Shown here piece by piece: positions 17,785 to 26,030 of a stretch of DNA of 64,000 bases. The DNA is from Hallerella sp963597395 (GTDB taxonomy: Bacteria > Fibrobacterota > Fibrobacteria > Fibrobacterales > Fibrobacteraceae). The stretch's first letter is position 1. Each line of letters opens with the position of its first letter. The notes below the pieces were generated by a model. That model saw nothing but the letters and a program-made list of their open reading frames with translations, searched no databases and was not told where the DNA came from. Both the position numbers and the translations under genes were made by a program. The stretch is from the NCBI GenBank assembly GCA_963597395.1, contig CAVBPX010000005.1, positions 3,557 to 67,556 of the forward strand, in the 5' to 3' direction.

Positions 17785-18446
17785 AACGGCAAGACGCCCA
17801 AATCCGACGCACCGGTCCGAACTTTCGCAAGAACCTCGAGACCGGTCATTTTTTGCATCATCAAAATGTTGTCGTCTTCCATTTCGAGATTTCCGCTTGA
17901 GCCGTAGCGGTTCACGAGAATGCCGCGAACTTCAAGACCGCGCGACCGCGCATATTCCACGGTGAGAACGCATGCGTTGATGGAGCCGAGCGCGGCCGTC
18001 GTGACGACAAGCAGCGGAAGGTTTACCGTCTTCATGACGTCTTCCAAAAAAATTTTTTTGTCGTCGTAGCGGATTGGGCAAATGATTCCGCCGCTTCCTT
18101 CCACAAAAAGAAATTCGTGTTTTTTCCCGGTGCGTTCAAAATCTTCGCGGACCTTCGAAAGTTCGAGCGGATTCCCTTCCTTTCGGGCGGCGAGATGCGG
18201 AGAGACGGCCTCCCGATAAACGTAGCTCACCAGTTCCTCTTGAGAATCTTCGAGGCCTGCAAACCTTTTGACGTAGTCCGCGTCGCCCGCGACCCATGAT
18301 CCGCTTCGAAATTCGGCCCCGCTGAGCGCCGCCTTGTAGTAGCCGGCATCAATTCCGGCGTCTCGCCATTTTTTGACGAGAAGCGCCGTCACAAAGGTTT
18401 TGCCGACATCGGTGCCGGTCGCCGTCACAAAATATCCGTTTTTCAT
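17781..18446 (-). CDS. bioD: Dethiobiotin synthetase
   Basis: ATP-dependent carboxylase that closes the ureido ring of dethiobiotin in biotin synthesis (221 aa). The P-loop ATGTDVGKTFV lies at the N-terminus, with EGSGGI in the substrate-binding region. ATG 18446 was chosen as the family start. No RBS is visible, and a -10-like TAAATT (plus-strand 18454-18459) lies 7 nt before it, inside a perfect inverted repeat. bioA is 31 bases upstream on the same strand. bioB and bioF are not in the window. The stop overlaps that of the convergent MauE-like gene. Confidence 0.93.
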   Translation of the reverse strand: MKNGYFVTATGTDVGKTFVTALLVKKWRDAGIDAGYYKAALSGAEFRSGSWVAGDADYVKRFAGLEDSQEELVSYVYREAVSPHLAARKEGNPLELSKVREDFERTGKKHEFLFVEGSGGIICPIRYDDKKIFLEDVMKTVNLPLLVVTTAALGSINACVLTVEYARSRGLEVRGILVNRYGSSGNLEMEDDNILMMQKMTGLEVLAKVRTGASDLGVLPF

Positions 18447-18449
18447 AGT

Positions 18450-18469
18450 GCGGAATTTAGAAATTCCGC
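18450..18469. promoter_or_regulatory. Perfect inverted repeat between bioA and bioD, over a putative bioD -10
   Basis: Two perfect 9-base arms (18450-18458 and 18461-18469) around a 2-base centre. The repeat covers the -10-like hexamer of bioD and ends 3 bases from its ATG. It could be an operator or an mRNA hairpin at the start codon. Confidence 0.5.
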
Positions 18470-18477
18470 TTGGCGGA

Positions 18478-19791
18478 CTACTCGTGAAATTCGTCTTCGC
18501 CATCGACGGCGGGCATCGGTTTGCATTCCCCGATAAGACGAATCGCTTCGCAAATGCGGTCGAGTTCCGCATCGGTCGTAATAAGCGGCGGCATCGTATA
18601 GACGTAATTGCAGAACGGTCTGAGCCAGACGCCCGTTTCGCGGATGACGCGCAAAATGTCGTCGGGAGAGGGCTTTGCCCGAAGTTCCAGAACGCCTATG
18701 GCCCCGAGGACGCGGACGTCCGCCGCGTTTTCGAGGGTCCGCATGGGGAGAATGTTTTCACGGAGACGTTTTTCGATTCGGGCAACGGAAGCCTTATAGT
18801 CCCGCGATTCAAAAAGCGAAAGCGAAGCGATTCCGGCCGCACACGCAAGAGGGTTCGCCATGTAGGTCGGGCCGTGCATAAACGCGGAAATTTTGCTTTC
18901 CGTAATGGTTTCCGCGACGACTTCCGAGGCGACACAGGCGGCCATGGTAATGGCCCCGCCGGTAAGAGCCTTTCCGATGCACAGGATGTCCGGGAGGATT
19001 CCCGCATGTTCCATGGCAAAGCGCGGCCCGGTTCTGTAAAATCCCGAAGCTATCTCGTCGAGAATCAAGAGGATTCCCCGTTCGCTGCACAGCTTGCGCA
19101 AACGCTTGAGATAGTTCGCATTGTAAAGCCACATGCCGTTTCCGCCCTGAAACACGGGTTCGCAGATGACGGCGGCGATTTCCTTTTCGTGCTCGGAAAC
19201 CACCTTTTCCATCGAAAGAAAGTCCGCCTCGTCAAAGGCTCCGTCGGCGCGGCAGTTCGGGCGTTCCGCAAAATAATGCCTGGGCATGATGCCGCGAAAA
19301 AGAACGTGCATGCCATCGGGATCGCTCAAGGCCATGGCGCCCGCGGTGTCGCCGTGATAGCCTCCCTTGAGAGCGACCAGTTTGCAGCGCTCCGGATGCC
19401 CTTTCGCATACTGATATTGCACGGCCATCTTCGCAGCGCATTCGACGGCAATGGATCCCGAATCCGCATAAAAGATTCGGTTCAAGCCATCGGGCAAAAA
19501 TTTGACCAGATGCTCCCCGAGTTCAATCGCGGGTTCGTGCGTAAAGCCGCCGAACATCACATGGCACATCTTTTCGCTCTGCTTTCGAATCGCCTCGACG
19601 ATTTCCGGTGCACCGTGTCCGTGTGCAACACACCACCAGCTCGAAACCGCGTCTATCAGTTCCAGCCCCTCGGAAGTCCGTATGCGCGTTCCTTTCGATT
19701 CCGTCGCAAGAAACCGCGCAGGCGTATTTCTGAGCGATGCGTAGGGATGCCAAAGATGTTTACCGTCAAAAGCCAAGCGTTCGTCTATCAT
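18478..19791 (-). CDS. bioA: Adenosylmethionine-8-amino-7-oxononanoate aminotransferase
   Basis: PLP-dependent class III aminotransferase making 7,8-diaminononanoate for biotin synthesis (437 aa). Characteristic segments: LWHPYASL at the N-terminus, SSWWCVAHGHG, ADSGSIAVECAAKMA, LILDEIASGFYRTG and the PLP lysine in GKALTGG. The ATG at 19791 fits the family N-terminus; the longer in-frame extension would start in the ompA-like terminator. No RBS is visible; TAGATT (plus-strand 19799-19804) lies 7 nt before the ATG. It is upstream of bioD on the same strand. Confidence 0.95.
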   Translation of the reverse strand: MIDERLAFDGKHLWHPYASLRNTPARFLATESKGTRIRTSEGLELIDAVSSWWCVAHGHGAPEIVEAIRKQSEKMCHVMFGGFTHEPAIELGEHLVKFLPDGLNRIFYADSGSIAVECAAKMAVQYQYAKGHPERCKLVALKGGYHGDTAGAMALSDPDGMHVLFRGIMPRHYFAERPNCRADGAFDEADFLSMEKVVSEHEKEIAAVICEPVFQGGNGMWLYNANYLKRLRKLCSERGILLILDEIASGFYRTGPRFAMEHAGILPDILCIGKALTGGAITMAACVASEVVAETITESKISAFMHGPTYMANPLACAAGIASLSLFESRDYKASVARIEKRLRENILPMRTLENAADVRVLGAIGVLELRAKPSPDDILRVIRETGVWLRPFCNYVYTMPPLITTDAELDRICEAIRLIGECKPMPAVDGEDEFHE

Positions 19792-19833
19792 GGGAAAAAA
19801 TCTAGAAATTGAAGGTTTCAAAGGTTTAAACAA

Positions 19834-19866
19834 AAAATCCCCCGCACGCGTGCGGGGGATTTTAAG
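19834..19866 (-). terminator. Terminator of the OmpA/TSP3 gene
   Basis: A perfect 14-bp stem (19834-19847 with 19850-19863) with flanking A and T runs. It separates the ompA-like gene from bioA on the same strand. Confidence 0.9.
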
Positions 19867-19884
19867 CTTCAAGGGAAGACGTTA

Positions 19885-22500
19885 TTACTGAACGCGCTTC
19901 ATCATGATGCGACGGTTCATTTCGCGTCCTTCCGCCGTACTGTTATCGGCAATCGGATCCGCTTCGCCCTTGCCTATCGCTTCGAGACGGCTCGAATCGA
20001 CACCGTTCTTCACCAGTTCGGAACGCACAGCCTCGGCGCGCTTCTGGGAAAGCTTCAGGTTCGCGCTTTCCTTGCCGCGGTCATCGGTGTAGCCCAGAAT
20101 CTGGTAACGTTCGCTCTTGCGTTCCTTCTTGTTCAGGTCCTTCGCAAGTTCGCGGAGCGTTCTCTTCGAGTTGGCGGTGAGCTTTGCCTTGCCGCTCGAG
20201 AAGAAGACTTCGAGCTTGATTTCCTCGACCGTGCAGCCGTCCGCGGCAGGATCGCCGGCTTCATACGGGCACTTGTCGAGACCTGTGCACTTGTCCTTGA
20301 ACATGTCGAGCATGCCCTTCTGAGTCACCCACGGATCGCAAACGCCGTCGCCGTCCGAGTCCGGATTGTCGAGCGGGCAGCCGTTGCTTGCCGCGGAGCC
20401 GGAATCGAGCGGGCACTTGTCGAGGCCCGTGCACTGGTCCGCAAACACTTCGAGCATTCCCTTCTGAGTCACCCACGGATCGCAAACGCCGTCATGGTCC
20501 GAGTCCGGATTGTCGAGCGGGCAGCCGTTGTTCTTCACGGAGCCGGAGTCATACGGGCACTTGTCGAGGCCCGTGCACTGATCCTTGAACACGTCGAGCA
20601 TTCCCTTCTGAGTCACCCACGGATCGCAAACGCCGTCATGATCGACGTCCGGATCTTCGGTCGGGCAACCGTTCGTCACGGCCGGGCCCGGTTCGTTCGG
20701 GCACTTGTCAACGCCGGAGCAGACGCTCTTGTAGTCGTCGAGCATTCCCTTTTCGGAGACCCACGCATCGCAAACGCTGTCGCCATCGACGTCCGGATTT
20801 CCGAGCGGGCAGCCGTCGTTCTCAATCGGGCCATATTCGGCCGGGCACTTGTCAACGCCCTTGCACTGCTTCACGTTCGGGTCGGTCGGATTTTCGAAGA
20901 AGTAGCCGAGACCCTTTTCGGTCACCCATGCGTCGCAAAGACCGTCACCATCGACGTCCGGATCGGGCCACGGGCAGCCCTTGTTCGCGACGGGACCCGC
21001 TTCGCCCGGGCACATGTCGTAACCCTTACAGATGTTCGCAAAGTCCGCGAGGCGGCCTTCGTCGGTCACCCACGGAGAGCAGAGGGAGTCGCCGTCCGGG
21101 TTCGGATCCTTGCTCGGGCATCCGTTGAACGCCGGGAGACCGGCCTGGCTCGGGCATTCGTCAATGCCGGAGCAGACGCCTGCAAACTTGTCAAGCATGT
21201 TCTTCTGGGAAACCCACGGATCGCAAACACCGTCGCCATCGACGTCCGGATTGTCGAGCGGGCAGCCGTCGGCGCCTGCGCCCTGTTCGTTCGGGCACTG
21301 GTCGATGCCTTCGCAAATTTCGGCAAAGTCCGCGGAGAGACCCTTTTCGGCAACCCAGGAGTCGCAAACGCCGTCCTCGTCGAGGTCGGGGTTCGGCCAC
21401 GGGCAGCCGTCATTGCGCTTGTCGCCCGGTTCGTCCGGGCACTTGTCCTGGTCGTCGGGAACGCCGTCATTATCCCTGTCCGGGTCGATGAGGAAGCCGG
21501 ACCAGGTGATGCCGCCGAAGCCGGCCGCGGACGGAGTCGTGCGCACCTTGGACGTCCACACTTCGTTTCCGTTGCTTCCGTCGTTCGCATTTCCGCCCAT
21601 GATTGCCGTCTTGGTGTATTCCTTCGAGATGGCGAAATGACCGCCGACCTGAAGGTCCAGATGGCTCCCGATGTGGAAGACTAGACCCACGGAAGCTTCG
21701 TTCATCGAAAGCCCGTCAAGCACCTCGTAATCGCCTCCGACGATATCCATATAATATTCGCCGAAGATGGAGACCACCGAAATCGGGTAGAACTCGATGC
21801 CGCCGGCAAACGTGTAGAAGCCCGAGAATTCGTCGTTGCTCACCGTGAACCGGTAGCCGCCGTTCAAATGAAGAAGAAGCGGAGCCGCGTCAATCTTTCG
21901 AAGGTCCATCGTCACGGCTGCCGTGGCGCGGAAAATCGAGTTGTTCGAACCAAAGGCGAAACCGTTGTGCTGCACCACGTTGATGTAGTCCGGTTCGCGA
22001 ACCCAGGAGCCGCGCTTTGTGGCGTCCGTCGTCGGGAAGTCCATGCCGAGAATGGCCGCAATGTCGAAGAGCTGGTCTTCGGGAAGCGGTGCGCGGAACT
22101 TGAGGGACGCGCGGAGGTTTCCGAGGTAGCCCTGCTTCGCCGCATCCGAGTTCTTGAACTCCAGCTGGTCGTAATAGAGCGGGAGCATTACCGCGACGTC
22201 AACGATTTCGAACATGCCGAAAGACATGCCGACATATCCGCTCAGTCCAATAAACTGGTCCAGCTCGTCGCTTACGCGATTTTTGCCTTCACCGTAACGA
22301 TTGAAACTATAGGCGTCGAAGACTCCGCCGTCGTTCGAAACGTCACCGAGAACGGTGATTCCGAGCTGACCGTGCTTCATCGACTTCGCCGAGTAGGTCT
22401 TGTCGAAACCGAGCTGTCCCGACTTGTTGAAGGTTTCGTGCGCAAAGGCGAGCGAAACCGACAGGCCGAGAAGAGCCAGGCTTTTGATGCATTTGTTCAT
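19885..22500 (-). CDS. Outer-membrane OmpA-family protein with thrombospondin type-3 repeats
   Basis: Large cell-surface protein (871 aa) that links the outer membrane to peptidoglycan. Order: signal peptide (residues 1-20); a beta-barrel-like region (about 21-390); DRDNDGVPDDQDKCPDEPGD, which starts a run of about eight Asp-rich, Cys-containing TSP3-type calcium-binding repeats of 48 residues; then an OmpA C-terminal domain (about 760-871) with GYTDDRGKESANLKLSQKRA and NRRI. ATG 22500 has a strong RBS (AAGGAGAA) and a signal peptide behind it; upstream in-frame sequence belongs to antisense radC. Comparable OmpA/TSP3 proteins are abundant in Fibrobacter envelopes. Confidence 0.9.
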   Translation of the reverse strand: MNKCIKSLALLGLSVSLAFAHETFNKSGQLGFDKTYSAKSMKHGQLGITVLGDVSNDGGVFDAYSFNRYGEGKNRVSDELDQFIGLSGYVGMSFGMFEIVDVAVMLPLYYDQLEFKNSDAAKQGYLGNLRASLKFRAPLPEDQLFDIAAILGMDFPTTDATKRGSWVREPDYINVVQHNGFAFGSNNSIFRATAAVTMDLRKIDAAPLLLHLNGGYRFTVSNDEFSGFYTFAGGIEFYPISVVSIFGEYYMDIVGGDYEVLDGLSMNEASVGLVFHIGSHLDLQVGGHFAISKEYTKTAIMGGNANDGSNGNEVWTSKVRTTPSAAGFGGITWSGFLIDPDRDNDGVPDDQDKCPDEPGDKRNDGCPWPNPDLDEDGVCDSWVAEKGLSADFAEICEGIDQCPNEQGAGADGCPLDNPDVDGDGVCDPWVSQKNMLDKFAGVCSGIDECPSQAGLPAFNGCPSKDPNPDGDSLCSPWVTDEGRLADFANICKGYDMCPGEAGPVANKGCPWPDPDVDGDGLCDAWVTEKGLGYFFENPTDPNVKQCKGVDKCPAEYGPIENDGCPLGNPDVDGDSVCDAWVSEKGMLDDYKSVCSGVDKCPNEPGPAVTNGCPTEDPDVDHDGVCDPWVTQKGMLDVFKDQCTGLDKCPYDSGSVKNNGCPLDNPDSDHDGVCDPWVTQKGMLEVFADQCTGLDKCPLDSGSAASNGCPLDNPDSDGDGVCDPWVTQKGMLDMFKDKCTGLDKCPYEAGDPAADGCTVEEIKLEVFFSSGKAKLTANSKRTLRELAKDLNKKERKSERYQILGYTDDRGKESANLKLSQKRAEAVRSELVKNGVDSSRLEAIGKGEADPIADNSTAEGREMNRRIMMKRVQ
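20266..21430 (-). repeat. 144-bp tandem repeats encoding TSP3 units
   Basis: About eight direct units of 144 bp within the OmpA/TSP3 gene. Unit boundaries (CGGGCACTTGTCGAG or close variants) occur at 20266, 20410, 20554 and 20698. The three units nearest the 3' end of the gene are close to identical at DNA level; the more 5' ones have diverged. Confidence 0.85.
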
Positions 22501-22652
22501 TGATTCTCCTTCTGAAAAAACCAATCCTTGCGGACCGCCCTTCCGGACAGTCCCTATCCGAACGAAAAATAAATAGAATCGTCCCGTTTGTCTTTGCCCG
22601 TTTGCGGGAATGCAACTTCGTATAGGCTTTTTTACACATTCCGCGCATAGGT

Positions 22653-23315
22653 TTAGCGGAAAAGTTCCGGATTTTCCTTCTTGAGGCTCGCATATCCGCG
22701 GAACGAAACAATCAGATGATCGAGGACGGGAATTTCGAGCAGGCGACCGGCCCTGCAAAGCGCACGCGTCACGCTTTTGTCCTCCTCGCTCGGGACAAGA
22801 GCCCCCGACGGATGGTTGTGAGCGATAATAATGCAGCTCGCCCGGTCGCGAATCGCCTCGGTAAAGACCTCCCGGGCGTGAACCGGCGTACGGTCCGCAA
22901 GCCCGAACGTCACCGGATGCACGCCTAAAATTCCGTTCGAACTGCTGAGCGAAACCGTCACAAAGCATTCCTGATTCCGAAACTTGAGAAACGCGAGGTG
23001 CGGCATCAGCGCACCGGGAGACGTCACGTTCGTCATCTGCGAGCCCAGAAAGAACCGGCCCGAAAGTTCGAGACACGCGAGAATTTGCGAAGCCTTGGCC
23101 CGTCCAAGCCCTTCTATCCGGCAAAGTTCCGAAAGGGTCGGGCGGCGAGCCTGCGTCGAAAGAAACTCGGCGAGTTCCTCCGAAAGCGCAAAGACGTTCT
23201 TCGTCGCCGTGCCGCGTCCGAGAATCAGCGCGAGCAGGTCCGATGTGGAGAGGGCCTCGGGGCCGTCCTTTTCCAGACGTTCCCGGGGAAGGCGTGTTTT
23301 GTCGCAAGCGATCAT
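22653..23315 (-). CDS. radC: RadC family JAB1/MPN-domain protein
   Basis: RadC-like protein (220 aa). An N-terminal helix-hairpin-helix (CRIEGLGRAKASQILA) precedes a JAB1/MPN metalloprotease-type domain. The zinc motif is complete: HNHPSG followed by SEEDKS, with a preceding conserved Glu in FTEAIRD. Its cellular role is not settled in the family despite the name; it is often linked to DNA repair or mobile DNA. ATG 23315 follows a near-perfect RBS (AAAGGAGG). It is divergent from ilvB across an AT-rich spacer. Confidence 0.92.
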   Translation of the reverse strand: MIACDKTRLPRERLEKDGPEALSTSDLLALILGRGTATKNVFALSEELAEFLSTQARRPTLSELCRIEGLGRAKASQILACLELSGRFFLGSQMTNVTSPGALMPHLAFLKFRNQECFVTVSLSSSNGILGVHPVTFGLADRTPVHAREVFTEAIRDRASCIIIAHNHPSGALVPSEEDKSVTRALCRAGRLLEIPVLDHLIVSFRGYASLKKENPELFR

Positions 23316-23433
23316 TTTGAACCTCCTTTGGGTTTTTCCTTTAAAACGTTTTTCGAGCCGTTTTGTACACCCTTCCCCTTCATTTTTTTCGATTTTGTTC
23401 ATTTTTTGCATTTTCGGGTCATCAAGTCCGATT

Positions 23434-23650
23434 TTCAAAAATAAAATTTTCAAAATTTCAAAAGTTTCACCCAATTTTTCAAGTTTTCAATTAAATAAAG
23501 TCCTTCAATTTCGAATTTTTCGTAAAAAGTCCCAAGTTTTCAACTTTCAAATTTTAGAAAATCGCAAAAGTTCCAAAATATTTTTCAATTTTTCAAAAAT
23601 TTTCATTTTCAAAAAATTAAAAATTTTAAAAAATCAACATTTTTCAAGGA
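23434..23650. other. Extremely AT-rich spacer with many TTTTCAA motifs
   Basis: This part of the 408-bp gap between radC and ilvB is nearly devoid of G and C, unlike the surrounding DNA. It contains roughly ten copies of TTTTCAA or close variants and several A and T tracts. No credible gene is present. It sits just upstream of the strong ilvB promoter and could act as UP-element-like, curved or protein-binding DNA. Confidence 0.7.
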
Positions 23651-23656
23651 AACCCA

Positions 23657-23685
23657 TTGACAACGCACCTTTTCGTCGCTATATT
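23657..23685 (+). promoter_or_regulatory. Consensus housekeeping promoter of ilvB-ilvN
   Basis: TTGACA (23657-23662), 17-base spacer, TATATT (23680-23685). The same geometry occurs before the tRNA-Ala. The transcript would carry a leader of about 32 bases. Confidence 0.8.
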
Positions 23686-23723
23686 TGAAGCATTCAAAAA
23701 CACCAATTTCACTGAGAAACGTT

Positions 23724-25448
23724 ATGACAAACCACGCATTAAGCGGTGCCCAAGTGATTCTCGATTGTCTAAAGCGCGAAGGCGTCGATACGATTTTCGG
23801 ATATCCGGGCGGATCCGCCATTCCCCTTTTCGACGCCCTTCTCGATTCGGGCATCAAGATGGTCCTTTCGCGGCACGAACAGGGCGCAACGCACATGGCC
23901 GACGGCTATGCCCGCGCCACGGGCAAGGTGGGCGTCGTCCTCGTCACGAGCGGTCCGGGCGCAACCAACACGTTTACGGGCATCTACACGGCCCTGATGG
24001 ATTCCTCCCCCATCGTCGTTCTTGCGGCCCAGACGACCACGCCGAATCTCGGCAAGGACGCTTTCCAGGAATGCGACACGAGCGGCATGACGTTTGCGGC
24101 GGTCAAGCATTCGTTCCTCATCAAGAATACGAACGATCTCCCGCGTGCGGTCAAGGAAGCCTTCCACATTGCGCGCACCGGGCGTCCGGGACCCGTTCTC
24201 ATCGACCTTCCGAAAGACGTTCTCGCCGGAACCTGCTCCGCAAAATACACGGAAGAGCTCGACCTTCCGGGCTACAAGATTCCGACCTACGCGGACACGG
24301 CCATGGTCGAAAAGGCGGCAAACCTTCTTAAAAAGTCGAAAAAGCCTCTCCTTCTCGTGGGACACGGCGCCATCATTTCGAACGCGGCCAGGCAGGTCAA
24401 GGAACTCGCCGAAAAGCTGAACGCCCCCGTCGTCGAAACGCTCCTCGGCCTCGGAGCCTTCCCCGAAACGCACCCGCTTTCGCTCGGCATGCTCGGCATG
24501 CACGGAACGGCCTACGCGAACAAGGCGCTTCTCGACTGCGATCTCATCATGAGCATCGGTTCGCGCTTTGACGACCGTATCACGGGAAAGCTCGACGAAT
24601 TCTGCAAGGGCGCGACCATCATCCACATCGACATAGACCCGGCGGAAGAAGGAAAAATCCTGCAGCCGCACGCGTTCCTTTGCGGTGACGCGCGACTTGT
24701 GCTCGAGCAGCTCCTCCCGCTCGTTTCGCGTCTCGACACGGACAACTGGGTAAAAACGGTCCAGACCTACAAAAAGCGCTTTCCGCTCACCTACCCGAAG
24801 CAGGGCGGCCTCCGGATGCAGCACATCATTTCCACGGTCTATGAGCTTACCAAGGGCAAGGCCATTGTGACGACCGACGTGGGACAGCACCAGATGTGGG
24901 TTGCGCAGTTCTACAAGGCGGATTATCCGCGGCAGTTCATTACGAGCGGCGGCGCGGGCACGATGGGCTTCGGGTTCCCGGCGGCCATCGGCGCCGCATT
25001 CGGTCTCGCTTCGCAGCAAAACTGGCCGGTGTGCTGCTTTGCGGGCGACGGCGGATTCCAGATGACCGAGTCCGAACTCGCGACGGCGGCCATCCACAAG
25101 CTCCCCATCAAGATTTTCGTGATGGACAACAAGTTCCTCGGCATGGTCCGCCAGTGGCAGGACATGTTCTACGACAAGCGCTATTCCTCCGTGAGCATGG
25201 TCGGAAACCCCGACTTTGTGAAGCTCGCCGAGGCCTACGGCATTCCGGGACTTCGGATTCGCCGCGCGGCCGATGCGGAACGCGTCATCCAGAAGGCTCT
25301 CGACCATAGCGAAGGCCCCATACTCATCCACTGCGAATGCGAAGAAGAAGACAACGTTTTCCCGATGATCCCGGCAGGCGCCCCGCTTACCGCAATGGTC
25401 ACGGAACAGCCCAAGGGTCAGCTCGAAAAGCCGACAGGGAGCACCTAA
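23724..25448 (+). CDS. ilvB: Acetolactate synthase, large (catalytic) subunit
   Basis: Thiamine-diphosphate enzyme (574 aa) catalysing the first common step of valine, leucine and isoleucine synthesis. The N-terminal domain has the catalytic glutamate in LSRHEQGATHMADGYAR. The central FAD-binding-like domain includes GSRFDDR. The TPP/Mg motif runs from GDGGFQMTESE to MDNKFLGMVRQWQ. ATG 23724 matches the family start; an earlier in-frame ATG at 23685 overlaps the -10 box. The regulatory subunit gene follows after one base. No long leader-peptide attenuator is visible in the short leader. Confidence 0.96.
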   Translation: MTNHALSGAQVILDCLKREGVDTIFGYPGGSAIPLFDALLDSGIKMVLSRHEQGATHMADGYARATGKVGVVLVTSGPGATNTFTGIYTALMDSSPIVVLAAQTTTPNLGKDAFQECDTSGMTFAAVKHSFLIKNTNDLPRAVKEAFHIARTGRPGPVLIDLPKDVLAGTCSAKYTEELDLPGYKIPTYADTAMVEKAANLLKKSKKPLLLVGHGAIISNAARQVKELAEKLNAPVVETLLGLGAFPETHPLSLGMLGMHGTAYANKALLDCDLIMSIGSRFDDRITGKLDEFCKGATIIHIDIDPAEEGKILQPHAFLCGDARLVLEQLLPLVSRLDTDNWVKTVQTYKKRFPLTYPKQGGLRMQHIISTVYELTKGKAIVTTDVGQHQMWVAQFYKADYPRQFITSGGAGTMGFGFPAAIGAAFGLASQQNWPVCCFAGDGGFQMTESELATAAIHKLPIKIFVMDNKFLGMVRQWQDMFYDKRYSSVSMVGNPDFVKLAEAYGIPGLRIRRAADAERVIQKALDHSEGPILIHCECEEEDNVFPMIPAGAPLTAMVTEQPKGQLEKPTGST

Positions 25449-25449
25449 T

Positions 25450-25962
25450 ATGCAAGAAGCAACCGAAAAGAAATCTTCCGCCCACTGCCTGAGCCTGCTC
25501 GTCGCGAACCGGCCCGGCGTCCTCGTGCGCATCGCGCTCGTCTTCTCCCGCCGCGGATACAATCTGGATTCCCTGGTCGTCTCCCCGACGCTCAACCCGG
25601 ACTTCAGCCGGATGAACATCGTCGCCCACGGCAACCCCGAAATTCTCGTCCAGATAATCAAGCAGCTCGAAAAGCTCGTCGATGTCATCCAGGCCAAGGA
25701 TCACACGGGGTCCTCCACCGTCGAAAAGGAACTCGCACTCATCAAGGTCAAATGCAGGTCGGAGCAGCGCACGGAAATTCTCCAGCTGTGCGACCATTTC
25801 AAGGCGACGACGGTCGATATGACGGACACTTCGATGATCATCCAGATTACCGGAAACACGGACAAGATCGACGCGATGAAGCATCTGCTAGACAAGTTCG
25901 AGGTTCTCGAATACATCCGGACGGGCAAGGTCATCATGGTCCGCGGCGAAGACCTCACCTAG
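25450..25962 (+). CDS. ilvN: Acetolactate synthase, small (regulatory) subunit
   Basis: ACT-domain regulatory subunit (170 aa; also named ilvH) that confers valine feedback inhibition on IlvB. The ACT domain begins at CLSLLVANRPGVLVRIALVF with RRGYNLDSLVV, followed by the C-terminal ALS_ss domain (LALIKVKCRS onwards). It starts one base after the ilvB stop, so the two are translationally coupled. A strong terminator lies about 30 bases after the stop. Confidence 0.95.
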   Translation: MQEATEKKSSAHCLSLLVANRPGVLVRIALVFSRRGYNLDSLVVSPTLNPDFSRMNIVAHGNPEILVQIIKQLEKLVDVIQAKDHTGSSTVEKELALIKVKCRSEQRTEILQLCDHFKATTVDMTDTSMIIQITGNTDKIDAMKHLLDKFEVLEYIRTGKVIMVRGEDLT

Positions 25963-25993
25963 GGCCAAAACACAATTTCCTTCTCCAGAAGGT

Positions 25994-26017
25994 GCCCCGC
26001 TTCGGCGGGGCTTTTTT
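25994..26017 (+). terminator. Terminator of the ilvB-ilvN operon
   Basis: GCCCCGC stem (25994-26000) with a TTCG tetraloop, its complement (26005-26011) and six T. The next gene's start-proximal -10 begins immediately after. Confidence 0.93.
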
Positions 26018-26030
26018 ATACATTTACCGC

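Noticed and set aside
22501..23307. In-frame N-terminal extension of the OmpA/TSP3 protein to 1140 aa
   Set aside because: The extension is antisense to radC, lacks an RBS, and would bury a good signal peptide that begins at 22500.
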